Made by a program: the position numbers and the translations under genes
Shown here: piece by piece, positions 25,448 to 34,153 of the stretch
How the letters are laid out: every line of letters starts with the position of its first letter
Numbering within the stretch: position 1 is the stretch's first letter
Notes under the pieces: model-generated
The model's database searches: none
The model's input: only the letters and a program-made list of their open reading frames with translations
What the model was told of the DNA's origin: nothing
Assembly (NCBI RefSeq): GCF_000716535.1
Contig: NZ_JNWV01000005.1
Span: 124,001 to 188,000 of the forward strand
Direction of reading: 5' to 3'
Length of the DNA stretch: 64,000 nucleotides
From: Streptomyces flaveolus
GTDB lineage: Bacteria; Actinomycetota; Actinomycetes; Streptomycetales; Streptomycetaceae

Positions 25448-27239
25448 GGTTCGCCCCGTACGTCGGCGAGTGCACGGTGGAGAGCGTCCTGCCCTTGCCC
25501 ATGTACATGTGCACCCCGCACGGCAGACAGGGGTCGAAGCTGCGCACGGTGCGCATGATGTCGACGCCCTTGAAGTCGTCGGGCCCGTTCTCCTCGAAGA
25601 TCGGCTGGCCCTGGACGGCGTCCTCGTACGGGCCCGGCGTGCCGTAGATGTCGCGCGGGCTGGCGTTCCACGGGGTGGGCGGGTAGGGATGGTAGTTGGC
25701 GATCTTCTGGTCCCTGATCACCAGGTGGTGCGAGAGGACACCGCGCACCGCCTCGTGGAAGCCGCAGCCGATCGCCTCGTCCGGCACCTCGTAGTTCTCG
25801 AAGATCTTCGTCTCGCCGGCCCGCAGCAGCTCCATCGACTCCTCCAGGAACTGCAGGGCCATGGCGGCGGCGTAGGCGACGAAATAGGGCCGGGCGCGGT
25901 CCCGTTCGATGGTGTTGCTCCACTTCGGGATGCGCCACTCCAGGGTGGTCTCGGGCAGCTCCTCGCCCCGGGGCAGGGAGATGCGCACGCTGTCGCCGGT
26001 GGCCTTGACGTACGGCGTGTCGACCAGGGCGCTCAGCGCGGTCGACCACAGCCGGGCGAGCGGGCCGCCGCCGGTGTCCAGCGCCAGGTGCTGACCCGTC
26101 TCGGGGTGGTACCAGCGTGGGCTCATCACCCAGCTGTAGTTGCCGGCGAAGTCCCGCTTCTGCGGCACCGGGACGGTGGTCTGGTTCCAGGGGTGGCGCA
26201 TGTCGACGGGGTTGCCCAGCGGGTCGTGGGTGACGAACGGCTGCTCGTTGACCCAGTCCTCGTAGAAGGAGCTGCCCAGCAGGACGCGCAGGCCGAGGTT
26301 GATGTCGATCAGGTTGTTCGTGACCAGCTTGCCGTCCACGATGATGCCCGGGGTGACGTACATCGCCTTGCCCCAGCGGTTCATGTTCTCGTACCGGTAG
26401 TCGACCACGTCCGGGTTCTGCCAGGCGCCCCAGCAGCCCAGCATGATGCGGCGCCTGCCGACCTCCTCGTAGCCCGGCAGGGCCTCGTAGAAGAAGTCGA
26501 AGACGTCGTCGTTCATCGCCACCGCCTTCTTCACGAAGTCGATGACGCGCATCAGCCGGGCGAGGTAGTCGGTGAAGGTGTTCGGCTGCGGCATCGTGCC
26601 GACGCCGCCCGGGTACAGCGTGGAGGGGTGGACGTGCCGCCCCTCCATCAGGCAGAACATCTCCCGGGTGACCCGGCTGACCTTCAGCGCCTCCTTGTAG
26701 ACCTCGCCCTCGAAGGGGTTGAAGGCCCGCATGATGTCGGCGATCGTCCGGTAGCCGTGGATGTCCCCGCGGGGCGCGTCGGTGCGCTCGGCGCGGGCCA
26801 GCACACCGGGGTTGGTCGCCTTGACCATCGCCTCGCAGAAGTCCACGAAGACCAGGTTGTCCTGGAAGAGGGTGTGGTCGAACATGTACTCGGCCGCTTC
26901 GCCCAGGTTGGTGATGTTCTCGGCCATCCGCGGCGGCTTGACGCCGTAGGCCATCTGCTGGGCGTAGTTGGAGCACGTGGTGTGGTTGTCGCCGCAGATG
27001 CCGCAGATCCGGGACGTGATGAACCCGGCGTCGCGCGGGTCCTTGCCCTTCATGAACACCGAGTAGCCCCTGAAGAGCGACGAGGTGCTGTGGCACTCCA
27101 CGACTTCCTGGTTGGCGAAGTCGATCTTCGTGTAGATGCCGAGGTTGCCGATGATCCGGGTGATCGGGTCCCAGGACATGTCCACGATCTGCGCGGGCTT
27201 GCGCCCGGTGACCCGGGTCGGGTCCTCGGTGGTCGTCAT
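25440..27239 (-). CDS. hhyL: [NiFe]-hydrogenase large subunit, group 1h (high-affinity)
   Basis: 599 aa. The N-terminal nickel motif is SRICGICGDNHTTCS with Cys79 and Cys82; the C-terminal motif DPCLPCGVH supplies Cys571 and Cys574. A 22-residue tail follows His577 and should be removed by the protease encoded at 17238. The sequence around the motifs matches the actinobacterial group 1h (former group 5) enzymes that oxidise H2 at atmospheric level. It is separated from hhyS by 48 nt and overlaps the NifU-like gene. Cytoplasmic, as the small subunit lacks a Tat signal. Confidence 0.96.
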   Translation of the reverse strand: MTTTEDPTRVTGRKPAQIVDMSWDPITRIIGNLGIYTKIDFANQEVVECHSTSSLFRGYSVFMKGKDPRDAGFITSRICGICGDNHTTCSNYAQQMAYGVKPPRMAENITNLGEAAEYMFDHTLFQDNLVFVDFCEAMVKATNPGVLARAERTDAPRGDIHGYRTIADIMRAFNPFEGEVYKEALKVSRVTREMFCLMEGRHVHPSTLYPGGVGTMPQPNTFTDYLARLMRVIDFVKKAVAMNDDVFDFFYEALPGYEEVGRRRIMLGCWGAWQNPDVVDYRYENMNRWGKAMYVTPGIIVDGKLVTNNLIDINLGLRVLLGSSFYEDWVNEQPFVTHDPLGNPVDMRHPWNQTTVPVPQKRDFAGNYSWVMSPRWYHPETGQHLALDTGGGPLARLWSTALSALVDTPYVKATGDSVRISLPRGEELPETTLEWRIPKWSNTIERDRARPYFVAYAAAMALQFLEESMELLRAGETKIFENYEVPDEAIGCGFHEAVRGVLSHHLVIRDQKIANYHPYPPTPWNASPRDIYGTPGPYEDAVQGQPIFEENGPDDFKGVDIMRTVRSFDPCLPCGVHMYMGKGRTLSTVHSPTYGANHG

Positions 27240-27287
27240 GTCGCTTCCTGCCCCTCGTTCGTCGTAGGCGTGGGTGGGTGCCGGCGC

Positions 27288-28379
27288 TCAGGGACGCCAG
27301 TACGGGTCGTAACCGGTGGTCAGTTCCGGTCCGTTGTGGTGCCACTTGGGCTCGCGGTTCACCGCGATGCTGGTCAGGCCGCGCAGCCGTCGGACGACGG
27401 CGCCGTACGGCTTGAGCAGCGCGGACGACAGGGCACCGCCGGTCGGCTCGTCCATGAACGGCATGAACGCGTCCGGGAAGCTGGGCATGGTGCAGCCGAT
27501 GCAGATGCCGCCGACGTTCGGGCAGCCGCCGATGCCGGCCATCCAGCCGCGCTTGGGCACGTTGCAGTTCACGACCGGCCCCCAGCAGCCGGTCTTCACC
27601 AGGCACTTCGGGGAGTTGTAGTCCTTCGCGAAGTCCGCCTGCTCGTAGTACGCGGCCCGGTCGCAGCCCTCGTGCACCGTCTTGCCGAACAGCCACTGCG
27701 GGCGCAGCATGTGGTCCAGCGGGGGCGGCGGGGCGGCCCCGGCCGCGTGGTAGAGCACCCAGATGAGGGTCTCCATGAAGTTCTCCGGCTGGATCGGGCA
27801 ACCCGGCACGTTCACCACCGGCAGCGCGCCCTGCGACCTGAAGTCCCAGCCCAGGTAGTCCGCGAGGCCCATGCAGCCGGTGGGGTTGCCCGCCATGGCG
27901 TGGATGCCGCCGTACGTGGCACAGGTGCCGGCGGCCACCACCGCCCAGGCCTTGGGCGCCAGTTGGTCGATCCACCAGTTGAGGGTCTGCGGCTCGCCCG
28001 TGTCCGGGTCGTTGCCGAACGACGTCCAGTAGCCGTCGCCCTCGATGATGTTCTGGTTCGGGACCGAACCCTCGATGACGAGGATGAACGGGGACAACTC
28101 CCCGCGCGCCGCCGCCCGGTAGGGAGCGAGGAAGTCCTCGCCGCCCAGACTGGGGGAGAGCACCTTGTTGACCAGGTTGACCTTCGGCAGGCCCGGGATG
28201 AGTCCGGCGACCAGGTCCTCGATGCCGGGCTGCCCGGCGGCCGTCATGGACACCGTGTCGCCGTCGCAGCTCATGCCCTCGGAGATCCACAGGATGTAGA
28301 TCTCGTCGAACCCGTTCCCGCGCGCCTCGGACCGGCTGGGTTCACGCGTCACTTCGGTGGTGCCGCTCTGAGTGGTCAT
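27288..28379 (-). CDS. hhyS: [NiFe]-hydrogenase small subunit, group 1h
   Basis: 363 aa, no twin-arginine signal, so the enzyme stays inside the cell. The first cluster motif reads ISEGMSCDGDTVS: Cys38 is followed at the usual second-Cys position by Asp41, as in the Ralstonia actinobacterial-type hydrogenase, whose proximal [4Fe-4S] has three Cys and one Asp. Further Cys groups (GTCATYGG, NVPGCPIQ, KCLVKTGCWG, GGCPNVGGICIGCTMPS) serve the three clusters. It carries electrons from the NiFe site to an acceptor. Its start overlaps the hemerythrin-like gene. Confidence 0.96.
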   Translation of the reverse strand: MTTQSGTTEVTREPSRSEARGNGFDEIYILWISEGMSCDGDTVSMTAAGQPGIEDLVAGLIPGLPKVNLVNKVLSPSLGGEDFLAPYRAAARGELSPFILVIEGSVPNQNIIEGDGYWTSFGNDPDTGEPQTLNWWIDQLAPKAWAVVAAGTCATYGGIHAMAGNPTGCMGLADYLGWDFRSQGALPVVNVPGCPIQPENFMETLIWVLYHAAGAAPPPPLDHMLRPQWLFGKTVHEGCDRAAYYEQADFAKDYNSPKCLVKTGCWGPVVNCNVPKRGWMAGIGGCPNVGGICIGCTMPSFPDAFMPFMDEPTGGALSSALLKPYGAVVRRLRGLTSIAVNREPKWHHNGPELTTGYDPYWRP

Positions 28380-28921
28380 GTCGTCGGCCTCCGCTGCAGT
28401 CGGTCTCGGAGTCGGTCGTAGGCCGCGGCCAGGGGGGCCGCGAGGGTCAGGGCGGGCGGCTGGTCGGGGGCGTGCGGGTGCGGGCGGGTCGGCGCGGTGG
28501 CCTTGGCCTGCCCGATCAGCTCGCCCAGCCGGTCCAGTTCATGCTGGGAGACGGCATCCCGCAGCCGGGGCATCAGGGTGCCCTCCTCCTCCTGGATGTG
28601 CTCCGACACCTCGCGGCGCAGTTCCGCCACCAGCTCGCCGGTCCGCTGGTCGCCCTCGCCGAGCCGGTCGAGTGCGAGGAGGGTCTGCTTCACCCCCATG
28701 TGCTCGCTCAAGTGCTCGTCGATCTCCCGGTCGCCGTCCGGCAGCACCTTCCTGGCGAGGGGGTACAGGAGCATCTCCTCCAGCGCCGCGTGCTTGGACA
28801 GCTCACGCACCAACAGCTCCACGACACCGCGCCGCTGCCGGTCGGAGGCCGCGGCCTCGTAGTCGCGGAACAACTGCTCGACCATCCGGTGGTCGTGCAT
28901 GAGGACGTCAAGGGCGTCCAT
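28376..28921 (-). CDS. Hemerythrin-like HHE-domain protein
   Basis: 181 aa from the ATG at 28921. MDALDVLMHDHRMVEQLFRDYE, LSKHAALEEMLLYPL, EHLSEHMGVKQTLLAL and EHIQEEEGTLMPRLRD give the H...HxxxE...H...HxxxE ligand set of a four-helix HHE di-iron domain. A Pro/His-rich linker and a short C-terminal helix follow. HHE proteins bind O2 or sense O2/NO. Lying directly before hhyS with a 4-nt overlap, it may deliver or buffer O2 or protect the hydrogenase; this is inference. Confidence 0.88.
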   Translation of the reverse strand: MDALDVLMHDHRMVEQLFRDYEAAASDRQRRGVVELLVRELSKHAALEEMLLYPLARKVLPDGDREIDEHLSEHMGVKQTLLALDRLGEGDQRTGELVAELRREVSEHIQEEEGTLMPRLRDAVSQHELDRLGELIGQAKATAPTRPHPHAPDQPPALTLAAPLAAAYDRLRDRLQRRPTT

Positions 28922-30428
28922 CGAACCGTCCCTCCTCCGGCCCGCCGGCCGGACGCTCGGGCGGCCGCGGGGACTGCGGCCGGATCGGCCGGCCCGGACC
29001 CGGTGGGGCGTCGGGGCCGAGCGATTCGACCTCGTCGGGCCGGAAGTAGTGGAAACGGCCGTACCAGCCGTGGAGTTCGGCGGCCGGATCGTCGTCGACC
29101 GTGACGGCCAGGTGCGTGCTGCCGTCCACGTCGTGGAAGACCGCGGCCACCCGCGCGGTGCGCCCGGCCAGGAACATGTCCTGGGCGTCGGCCCCCCGGC
29201 CGCGCGGACACAGCCGCACCCGGCTGCCGCCGCCCACGGGCACACCGTCCACCAGCACGGTGTCCGTCGCCGGGGACAGCCCGTCGTCGCCTCCCTCCTG
29301 CCACCAGGCGGGCCGCTCGGGAGCGGGGGCCGGCGGTCGTTCGGGAGCGGGGGTTCGTGGGGTGAGGGAGCGGATGGCGCCGTGCAGCCGGGAGAAGACC
29401 TCCTGGGGCATGGTGTCCACCCGGTCGAGGATCCGCGCGGCCCGCGGGTCGGTGGCCCGGGCCTCGGCCTTCTCCTCGTCGGTCAGCAGCATCGTGCGCA
29501 GCGTGAGGATCTCGTCGATCTCCGCCGCGTCGTGCAGATCGCCCGGGCTCTCCGGCGCCACCTGGGGATGGTCGGGGAGGATGATCGGCGCGGAGAGCAG
29601 CAGCGCGCCCGTCGCCCCGTCACCGCTCGCGGGCTCCGGCGGGGCGCCGCCCAGCACCGGGAACGTGAACGCGTTGCGGCAGCCGCGGACCTGCTCCGCG
29701 AGAGCGGCCGGCGGATCGATCAGCGACACGAACTCCACGCCGTCGCCGGTGAGGAGGGTGTGCGTGGCGAGCAGCGCCTGCCCCAGCACCGCACTCCGGG
29801 GGGCCCGCGGGTCCGGCGCTTCACCGGTGTTCTCGGTGCGCACCCGCAGCCGGCACAGCCCGGGTCCGAGCCGCTCGGCCGTGACCGTAGCCCCGGCCCG
29901 CACCTCCCGGCGCCGGCGCACGGTCCGCCCCGCCCCCGCCGGCAACGGCTCGTACTCCGCCCCGGCCGGCGCTCCCACGGCGACGGTCCGGCCGCTCCGC
30001 AGCAACTCCTCCAACGACAGCACCAGTTCGGTCTCGCGGGGCACGGCCTCCTCGAACGACAGGTGGGCGGTCCCGTCGGCCGTCCGCAACGACTCGACCG
30101 GACGATGCGTCCCGTCCCCGTCGGCCGCCTCCACCTGCTTGTGCTGGAGTTGCAGGTACCGCACCCGCACCCGGACGGCCGCGTCGGCGCGCCGCACCCG
30201 CAGCAGACACTCGGTCTGCTGGTACCAGGAGTCGGCGGAACCGGAGAGCCCGGGCGTGACCGGCCCGTCCCGCTCCACCCAGTTCCGGGGCAGCAGCACC
30301 CCGAACTGCCAGCGGACCCGGTTCTTCGCCGAGGACCGGCGATAGGGATAGAGCAGGTAGCCCTCGTAGAGCACGGCGTCCGCGACGGCACTCAGCTCCG
30401 CACAGGCCTCGCCGGTTGCGTTCGCCAT
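28908..30428 (-). CDS. Conserved-looking 506-aa protein, first gene of hydrogenase operon, unknown function
   Basis: No domain is recognised. The N-terminus reads ADAVLYEGYLLYPYRRSSAKNRVRWQFGVLLPRNW, then predicted beta-rich stretches (LLRVRRADAAVRVRVRYLQLQ), an acidic helical part (EIDEILTLRTMLLTDEEKAEARATDPRAARILDRVD), a Pro-rich linker near residues 365-385 and a small C-terminal basic/beta domain (GGSRVRLCPRGRGADAQDMFLAGRTARVAAVFHDVDG). No signal or membrane segment. It overlaps the HHE gene by 14 nt and opens the operon, so co-function with HhySL is likely. It may be a complex partner, maturation factor or electron-transfer scaffold. Confidence 0.85.
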   Translation of the reverse strand: MANATGEACAELSAVADAVLYEGYLLYPYRRSSAKNRVRWQFGVLLPRNWVERDGPVTPGLSGSADSWYQQTECLLRVRRADAAVRVRVRYLQLQHKQVEAADGDGTHRPVESLRTADGTAHLSFEEAVPRETELVLSLEELLRSGRTVAVGAPAGAEYEPLPAGAGRTVRRRREVRAGATVTAERLGPGLCRLRVRTENTGEAPDPRAPRSAVLGQALLATHTLLTGDGVEFVSLIDPPAALAEQVRGCRNAFTFPVLGGAPPEPASGDGATGALLLSAPIILPDHPQVAPESPGDLHDAAEIDEILTLRTMLLTDEEKAEARATDPRAARILDRVDTMPQEVFSRLHGAIRSLTPRTPAPERPPAPAPERPAWWQEGGDDGLSPATDTVLVDGVPVGGGSRVRLCPRGRGADAQDMFLAGRTARVAAVFHDVDGSTHLAVTVDDDPAAELHGWYGRFHYFRPDEVESLGPDAPPGPGRPIRPQSPRPPERPAGGPEEGRFDGRP

Positions 30429-30499
30429 GCCCTCTCCTCGCCACTGGTGCGTCCGTGGACTCCACCCCCACGGTCACACCGGTCACGCCCGCCCGCCCC

Positions 30500-30524
30500 T
30501 CCGGCGCACCGTCATTGCGCCGGA
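30500..30524. terminator. Hairpin after the LysR gene, upstream of the hydrogenase operon
   Basis: TCCGGCGCA-N7-TGCGCCGGA, a perfect 9-bp stem, begins 21 nt downstream of the LysR stop. It should end LysR transcription. The hydrogenase operon promoter would then lie in the remaining 70 nt or so before the 506-aa gene start at 30428. Confidence 0.7.
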
Positions 30525-30544
30525 CAGGGGAGAACACGCGTTTG

Positions 30545-31441
30545 TCAGGTGGTGCGGGCGAGGTCCAGGCAGCAGCGGACGAAGTCCCGTACGACCGGGT
30601 TCCGGTCGTCGGCCGGTGCCCAGGCCACGGCCACCCGGGTCGGGCTGACCCCCGTGACCGGGCGGTAGACGACACCGGGGCGGGCGTAGAACCGGGCGGC
30701 GGACGCGGGCGCGAGGGCGACGCCGTACCCGCTGGCGATGGCGCTCAGCCAGTCGTCGGGCTGCTCGGTGACCGCGCCGATCCGGACCGGACGGCCCTCG
30801 CGCTCACCGGCGGCCAGCCAGTGGTCGCGCCAGGCGCCGGTCTCCGGCGGAGCGGCCACGAACGGCTCGTCCCACAGCTCCCGGAAGGCGATCTCCGTCC
30901 GCTCCGCGAGCCGGTGCGCGCTCGGCAGCGCCACCCAGCGCTCCTCGCTGAACAGCACCTCGACCCGCAGCGCGTCCTGGCCCGGGAACGGCAGCCGCAG
31001 CAGCGCCGCGTCCACCTCGCCGTCGGCCAGACCCGCGCTCGGGTTCGTCCAGGCGGCCTGCCGCAGCTCGGCCCGCCACCCGGGCCGCCGCCGGGCGAAC
31101 TCGGCGACGATCGCCGGCGTCGCCTCGTTGGCCGCGCTCGCGACGAAGCCCACGCGCAGCACCCGGGCCGCGCGCCGTCCGGCGGCCCGCGCGGCGCGCA
31201 GGGCGTCGTCCCAGGCCGCCAGGACGCCCGGGGCTCGGCGCGCGAGTTCCCGGCCGGCGTCCGTCAGCGCCATGCCGGTGCGCGAGCGCTCGAAGAGCCG
31301 TACCCCGAGCCGGGTCTCCAGTTGCCGGATCTGCTTGGTCAGCGCCGGCTGGGACACGTACACCCGCTCGGCGGCGCGGACGAGGCTGCCCTCCTCGGCG
31401 ACGGCCAGGAAGGAGCGCAGCAGACGCGAGTCGACGTCCAT
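30545..31441 (-). CDS. LysR-family transcriptional regulator
   Basis: 298 aa. The N-terminal winged helix is LLRSFLAVAEEGSLVRAAERVYVSQPALTKQIRQLETRLGVRLFERSRTGMALT, the standard LysR signature, followed by the substrate-binding domain (VLRVGFVASAANEATPAIVAEF). Divergent from the DoxX-like gene at 31504 across 62 nt, the usual LysR target layout. It reads in the same direction as the hydrogenase operon, but a hairpin separates them, so control of H2 genes is not implied. Confidence 0.94.
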   Translation of the reverse strand: MDVDSRLLRSFLAVAEEGSLVRAAERVYVSQPALTKQIRQLETRLGVRLFERSRTGMALTDAGRELARRAPGVLAAWDDALRAARAAGRRAARVLRVGFVASAANEATPAIVAEFARRRPGWRAELRQAAWTNPSAGLADGEVDAALLRLPFPGQDALRVEVLFSEERWVALPSAHRLAERTEIAFRELWDEPFVAAPPETGAWRDHWLAAGEREGRPVRIGAVTEQPDDWLSAIASGYGVALAPASAARFYARPGVVYRPVTGVSPTRVAVAWAPADDRNPVVRDFVRCCLDLARTT

Positions 31442-31503
31442 TCCAGAAGGTTATGGACGCTGGTATTGGACGTCGCGGCGACCCTCCGGCGAGCGTGGAC
31501 AGC

Positions 31504-31854
31504 ATGAACCTCGCCTATCTCACCGTCACCTGCGCGACCGTGCTGGCCAACGCGGGCATCGCGGCGGCCGACCTCGCGAAGGCGCCGTTCGTCCTCGCCA
31601 ACTCGGCCCAGGTCGGGGTGTCCCCCCGCCGGCTTCCCGCGCTCGCCCTGCTGAAGGCCGCCGGAGCGGCCGGGCTGCTCCTCGGGCTGCTGGGCGTACG
31701 CACCCTGGGCATCGCCGCCGGCGTCGGCCTGGTGCTGTTCTACGTCGGCGCGGTGGCCGCCCACGTACGGGCCCGCGTGTTCCGCACGATCGTCTTCCCC
31801 GCCCTGTTCCTGGCGCTGGCGGCCGGGGCCCTGACCCTGGCGGCGACCCGGTGA
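31504..31854 (+). CDS. DoxX-like integral membrane protein
   Basis: 116 aa with four hydrophobic segments: MNLAYLTVTCATVLANAGIAAADL, LPALALLKAAGAAGLLLGLLG, LGIAAGVGLVLFYVGAVAAHV and TIVFPALFLALAAGALTLAA. Size and the ALLKAAGAAGLLLGL...FYVGAVAAHVRAR pattern match DoxX-like proteins. Probably controlled by the divergent LysR gene. Function of this subfamily unknown, often tied to redox stress. Confidence 0.8.
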   Translation: MNLAYLTVTCATVLANAGIAAADLAKAPFVLANSAQVGVSPRRLPALALLKAAGAAGLLLGLLGVRTLGIAAGVGLVLFYVGAVAAHVRARVFRTIVFPALFLALAAGALTLAATR

Positions 31855-32033
31855 ACGGGCACGCTCAGCGCGGCGGCGGAGGGGCCGCCCGGGGCAACCG
31901 GACCAATGGGGCATCAGGTGCATTCGGCTCGTGTGGGAAAGGGCGGGCGTTCGACCCTCTGTCCGGTATGCCCGCGCGCCCGTACACTGCGGATCCACAG
32001 ACATGCGGGCGGAGTTGACCGGGGGGAGCCATC

Positions 32034-33608
32034 ATGTCCGGAGGTCCGTACGGTCCGGGTCAAGGGTTCGGCGGGCCGACGCTGCCGCCCATGCCGCCGG
32101 GCCCGCCGCCCGCGCCGCCGGACGCCTGGCGGGCCATCGCGGTCGCCCTGCTCAACCTCAGCGGCCTCGGCCTCGGTTACGCGCTGCTGCGCCGCTGGAT
32201 GGCGATGGCCGTCTGCTGGGTCGCGACCGGCGTGCTCCTGCTCGTCGCGCTCCCCGCCGACGCCGACGGCGTCCCCGGCGCCGCGCTCGCCGGCTACGCC
32301 GCACTCCTGCTGGTGGCGGCCGTCCACGGCGCAATCGCCGGACTGCGCACCCGGCTCGCCGGGCCGGGCAGCGCGCCGCTCGCGCTGCTGCTGGGCGTGG
32401 TGCTGCTCGCGGTACCGGCCGGCGGCGCCCTCTGGTACGAGGACGCCCACGACGAGGCGGTGGAGCAGACGCTCCTCGGCCGCCTGGAGCGCGCCGACGA
32501 CCTGGTGGCCGACAGCGGCCGGCAGTCCTTCGGCGCCGCCCGCCTCGACTACGGCACGGCGCTGGAGGTCTACCGCGACATCGCCGTGCACCACGGTGGT
32601 TCCCGCGCGGCCCGGCAGGTCCCGGACAGCCTGCGGACCTACTACACGACGGTCGGCGCGGCCTACGGCCACCGGGAGTACTGCGACGCCGTGGAGCCGC
32701 TGAAGTACCTCCGCACCGTGCCGGACACGATGCCGCGGGAACAGCTCGGCGCGCTGGCGCGGTGGCCCGACGACCGGCTCGCGACCGCCCTCTACGAGTG
32801 CGGTGCGCGGCACCTGGCGACCGGCGACACGGACTGGGTGAACCGCTTCGGCGACCTGCTCGACACCTTCCCGCGGTCCGGGGCGGCGGCCAAGGTGGTG
32901 CCCGCCGTCGACGCGGCGGTGGCGAAGACGGAGAAGGCCGTCGGCGGTGACGAACCCTGCGCGGCCGTCGCGAGGCTGCGCGACCTCGACACCCGGATCG
33001 CGGACCTGTCCAGGTCGGCCGGTGACACGGACGGCCGGCTGGCGAAGGCCGCGAACCGGGCCGGCCGCAGCGGCGACGCCGGCGAGTACTCCTGCGGTGT
33101 CGACCAGTACCGGGACGGCGACTTCGACGCGGCGCAGAAGACCATGGAGCAGTTCGCCGCCGGCCACAAGCACGACAGGAACCGCGCCCGCGCCCAGAAG
33201 GTCGCCATAGCCGCCGAGGTCGCCCAGACCCTCCCGGCGGCCGGCAAGAAGCTGCCCACCCTGGCCTCCGGCGGCAGCATCTCCGTCACCGTCAAGAACG
33301 ACAGCCCGGACGACATCACCGTCCTCTACACCGGCCCGGTCACCGGCAGCTTCACCCTCAAGGGCTGCGGCGGCTGCAAGGCGTACACGTTCGCCGACAC
33401 GGCGTTCTCCACCTTCAAGCCCTGCAACGACAGCAGCAGGAACTACCCGCAGCGCACCATCAGCCTGCCCGTCGGCACCACGTACTTCGTGCACAAGCCG
33501 AACGGCGACAGCACCGCGACCCCGGCCTCGGACACCGCCAGGCTCAGGTCCGGCTACATCTACACGGAGTGCGCCTACTCGACCCAGCGGCTGGGGTCCG
33601 GGTACTGA
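32034..33608 (+). CDS. Membrane protein with large Cys-containing C-terminal domain, unknown
   Basis: 524 aa. A Pro/Gly-rich start (MSGGPYGPGQGFGGPTLPPM) precedes three or four hydrophobic segments (residues about 33-140). After residue 140 a long helical, TPR-like region (DYGTALEVYRDIAVHHGG..., CDAVEPLKYLRTVPDTM, GVDQYRDGDFDAAQKTMEQFAAGHK) leads to a beta-rich end with paired Cys (LKGCGGCKAYTF, FKPCNDSS, YTECAYS). Similar proteins occur in Streptomyces without known function. The Cys pairs suggest an extracytoplasmic, disulfide-stabilised domain. Confidence 0.75.
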   Translation: MSGGPYGPGQGFGGPTLPPMPPGPPPAPPDAWRAIAVALLNLSGLGLGYALLRRWMAMAVCWVATGVLLLVALPADADGVPGAALAGYAALLLVAAVHGAIAGLRTRLAGPGSAPLALLLGVVLLAVPAGGALWYEDAHDEAVEQTLLGRLERADDLVADSGRQSFGAARLDYGTALEVYRDIAVHHGGSRAARQVPDSLRTYYTTVGAAYGHREYCDAVEPLKYLRTVPDTMPREQLGALARWPDDRLATALYECGARHLATGDTDWVNRFGDLLDTFPRSGAAAKVVPAVDAAVAKTEKAVGGDEPCAAVARLRDLDTRIADLSRSAGDTDGRLAKAANRAGRSGDAGEYSCGVDQYRDGDFDAAQKTMEQFAAGHKHDRNRARAQKVAIAAEVAQTLPAAGKKLPTLASGGSISVTVKNDSPDDITVLYTGPVTGSFTLKGCGGCKAYTFADTAFSTFKPCNDSSRNYPQRTISLPVGTTYFVHKPNGDSTATPASDTARLRSGYIYTECAYSTQRLGSGY

Positions 33609-33662
33609 TCGGCGGCCGGGGTACCCGCGCGACGACGCGAGGCGACACCCCGAGGTGGGACC

Positions 33663-34150
33663 GTGAACGACGACGACCGCATCGGCGATCCCTGGGGTCC
33701 TCGGACCCCGTACGACCGGGGGACGCCCTGGCCGGTCCGCACCGACCTGCACCTCGCGCCCGGCCTCACCGAGGAGGACGTGGAGCGCTGGGTGCCGTCC
33801 GCCTCGGGCCCAAGGACCTGGACGGCTGGCAGGCGAACGGCTCCCCGGACCGGCTGACCAGGCCGCTGGTCCGGGAGAACGGCCGGCTGGTGCCCTGCGA
33901 CTGGGACACGGCCATGGGCCGGATCGCGGCCCGCACCCGGTACCTGCTGGACGAGCGCGGCCCCGGCTCCATCGGCTTCTACACCGCCGGCCAGCTCTTC
34001 CTGGAGGAGTACTACACCCTCGCCGTGCTCGCCCGGGCCGGCATCGGCACCAACCACCTGGACGGCAACACCCGGCTGTGCACGGCGACCGCCGCCGAGG
34101 CGCTGAAGGAGAGCTTCGGCAGCGACGGGCAGCCCGGCTCCGGGGAGCGC
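33663..34150 (+). pseudogene. Remnant of molybdopterin nitrate reductase/formate dehydrogenase-type catalytic subunit
   Basis: Two frames hold pieces of one protein. Frame one from GTG 33663 reads APGLTEEDVERWVPSA. After about 33811 the homology moves to another frame: RLGPKDLDGWQANGSPDRL, LVRENGRLVPCDWDTAMGRI, GFYTAGQLFLEEYYTLAVLA, GNTRLCTATAAEALKESFG and DGQPGS. The Cys motif for the [4Fe-4S] cluster, expected between VPSA and RLGPKD, is deleted with a frameshift. After DGQPGS the rest of the enzyme (several hundred residues) is missing and joined to an unrelated protein. The gene cannot make a working enzyme. Confidence 0.82.
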
Positions 34151-34153
34151 GCG

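Noticed and set aside
25315..28421. Frames of about 1000 codons over hhyL and hhyS on both strands
   Set aside because: Shadows of the hydrogenase genes, with low-complexity Gly/Arg/His translations.
30545..31441. LysR as dedicated hydrogenase regulator
   Set aside because: It is divergent from a DoxX-like gene and separated from the hydrogenase operon by a 9-bp hairpin; the layout points to DoxX as target.
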